64,000 nucleotides of DNA from contig CANNHN010000001.1 in assembly GCA_947504725.1 (NCBI GenBank), forward strand, positions 248,001-312,000, read 5' to 3'. The position numbers were made by a program, and so were the translations under genes. This document shows positions 62,707-64,000 of the stretch, one piece after another. The DNA is from Bacteroidota bacterium (lineage in GTDB: Bacteria > Bacteroidota > Bacteroidia > 2-12-FULL-35-15). Positions within the stretch are counted from its first letter, which is position 1, and every line of letters begins with the position of its first letter. The notes under the pieces were generated by a model that saw nothing but the letters and a program-made list of their open reading frames with translations, had not been told where the DNA came from and made no database searches.

Positions 62707-63438
62707 ATGTATGGCTTGATTGGTTTTCCTCTCTCCCACTCTTTTTCTAAAAAATACTTTACAGAGAAATTTGAAAAAGAAAATATTTTAGATTCAGAAT
62801 ATCATGCTTTTCCAATTGAAAAAATTGAATTGCTTCCACAATTGATTAAAGACAATCCTTCGCTAAAAGGGCTTAGCGTTACTATTCCTCACAAAGAAAG
62901 TGTTATACCATTTTTAGATGAACTAGACGTTACAGCAAAGAAAATAGGCGCAGTAAATTGCATAAAAATTACAAATGGAAAACTTATTGGTTATAATACA
63001 GATGCATTTGGTTTCAAACAATCGATCAAACCATTTTTAGAATCACAACATGAAAGAGCATTAATACTAGGAACAGGTGGTGCTTCAAAAGCTGTAGAAT
63101 ATGTTTTAAAAGAAATTGGCATTAATTGCTTTTTCGTTACAAGAAATAAAACAGCCGAAAATCAATTTACATACTATGAAGTAAACGAAAACATGCTAAA
63201 TGCATTTAAGCTCATCGTAAATGCAACACCATTAGGAATGTTCCCAAATATTGATTCTTGTCCCGAAATTCCTTATCAATTTATTTCACCTTCCCACCTT
63301 TTGTACGACTTGGTTTACAATCCAACAGAAACTGAATTTTTAAAAAAGGGAAAAGCAAAAGGAGCTTCAATTGTAAATGGTTATTCTATGTTACAACAAC
63401 AAGCTGAAGAAGCCTGGAGAATTTGGAGTACTCATTAG
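62707..63438 (+). CDS. aroE: Shikimate dehydrogenase
   Basis: Protein of 243 aa from ATG 62707 (MYGLIGFPLSHSFSK), which gives the N-terminus typical of the family. An in-frame TTG at 62686 would add seven residues. Reduces 3-dehydroshikimate with NADPH. Conserved SHSFSKKYF, TIPHKE (catalytic Lys), NTDAFGF, the Rossmann LGTGGASKAVEYVL, NATPLGM and YNPTETEF. Last gene of the rightward run, 54 nt after dedA. Confidence 0.93.
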   Translation: MYGLIGFPLSHSFSKKYFTEKFEKENILDSEYHAFPIEKIELLPQLIKDNPSLKGLSVTIPHKESVIPFLDELDVTAKKIGAVNCIKITNGKLIGYNTDAFGFKQSIKPFLESQHERALILGTGGASKAVEYVLKEIGINCFFVTRNKTAENQFTYYEVNENMLNAFKLIVNATPLGMFPNIDSCPEIPYQFISPSHLLYDLVYNPTETEFLKKGKAKGASIVNGYSMLQQQAEEAWRIWSTH

Positions 63439-63506
63439 ACTCCGCTTAAGCAGACAACATAATGTTCCTGCGTTTTTTTTATTTAATTCCCTAAATTTAT
63501 AACTCT

Positions 63507-64000
63507 ATGGAATTTAAAATTGTTTCTGACTTTCAGCCAACGGGTGATCAACCTAGCGCTATCAAGCAATTGGTTGATGGAATAAATAGTAGCATCCCAG
63601 CACAAACGCTATTAGGCGTTACGGGATCGGGGAAAACATTTACCATTGCCAATGTTATACAACAGACAGGAAAACCTACATTAATTTTAAGTCACAATAA
63701 AACATTGGCAGCGCAATTGTATGGAGAATTTAAACAATTTTTTCCAAACAATGCTGTCGAATACTTTGTAAGCTATTACGATTATTATCAACCCGAAGCA
63801 TTTCTTCCTAGCTCAAATACATATATCGAAAAAGATTTAGCAATAAACGATGAAATAGAAAAACTTCGATTGAGTACTACATCTGCTCTTCTTTCCGGAA
63901 GACGTGATGTAATAGTTGTTTCATCAGTTTCTTGCATCTATGGAATAGGAAATCCAATTGAATTTAGAAGTAATGTCATACACATCAAAAAAGGTGAAAT
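63507..64000 (+). CDS. uvrB: UvrABC system protein B (partial)
   Basis: Start of a gene cut by the right edge; 164 residues from ATG 63507. UvrB is the DNA-opening helicase-like damage-verification subunit of nucleotide excision repair. Visible: [11 protein letters not shown], Walker [30 protein letters not shown]-type segment ([10 protein letters not shown]), and the beta-hairpin [21 protein letters not shown]. Very close to known UvrB sequences, so confident despite truncation. Confidence 0.95.
   Translation, partial: MEFKIVSDFQPTGDQPSAIKQLVDGINSSIPAQTLLGVTGSGKTFTIANVIQQTGKPTLILSHNKTLAAQLYGEFKQFFPNNAVEYFVSYYDYYQPEAFLPSSNTYIEKDLAINDEIEKLRLSTTSALLSGRRDVIVVSSVSCIYGIGNPIEFRSNVIHIKKGE

Overview
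The window is AT-rich chromosomal DNA from a member of the Bacteroidota, most like free-living Flavobacteriia, Cytophagia or Chitinophagia relatives. Four things point there. Several secreted proteins end in type IX secretion (T9SS) sorting domains, both type A and the CHU_C/type B form. Many genes are preceded by the Bacteroidota -7 promoter box TAnnTTTG and lack Shine-Dalgarno sequences. Families typical of the phylum are present (BatA, the BT_3928 family, TIGR02757, DUF1599, YfiR/DUF4154, PepSY-like DUF2874, a 5-fold beta-flower-type repeat protein). Short hairpin repeats are scattered between genes. I see no phage, integrase, transposase or CRISPR array.

Layout. 1-2.5 kb: end of batA, a TIGR02757 gene and an HTH regulator. 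2.7-6.4 kb: five co-directional genes for small secreted and outer-membrane proteins, three of which share domains in different combinations. 6.5-16 kb: MFS exporter, PepSY-like protein, clpC diverging from gyrA, and a TPR protein. 16.3-28 kb: three helicases (SF2 and two DEAD-box) alternating with secreted or envelope genes, tRNA-Arg(ACG) and an SPFH protein. 28.8-29.2 kb: RNase P RNA. 29.3-34.5 kb: Smr protein, phosphodiesterase-like lipoprotein, T9SS cargo, comEC, YbjN-like protein. 34.5-45.9 kb: a long leftward run (DUF1599, BT_3928 family, permease, DUF6624, tpiA, prmA, a 1493-aa envelope protein, plsY, carboxypeptidase-regulatory-like protein). 46-47.8 kb: folP and a DUF808 gene. 47.9-53.5 kb: three neighbouring T9SS cargo genes. 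53.6-59.2 kb: AraC regulator, MBL hydrolase, sensor kinase, cysteine desulfurase, glmM. 59.4-64 kb: a rightward run of TPR, phosphosulfolactate synthase-like, rhodanese, DedA and aroE, then the start of uvrB.

Most genes are core housekeeping. Four accessory signals stand out. (1) Two T9SS cargo genes (52658-53494 and the broken gene 51145-52314) share a 41-bp upstream element (33 of 41 positions identical, no gaps). In both cases its core lies exactly 41 nt from a -7 box, and one copy overlaps the end of an AraC-type regulator gene, which suggests a small undescribed regulon. (2) The 3.2-6.4 kb module recombines three building blocks (a short repeated beta domain, a CsgG-like domain and a beta-barrel) across three adjacent genes. 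(3) Two genes are broken by single-site changes: a T9SS type B protein by an in-frame TAA where GAA is expected, and a YfiR-like lipoprotein by a frameshift in a run of seven A. (4) Candidate regulatory leaders lie upstream of deaD and clpC.

Start codons were chosen where possible from promoter position. In two helicase genes the -7 box lies at or inside the longest reading frame, so a downstream start is preferred. All functions come from recognising motifs by eye; no database search was run.
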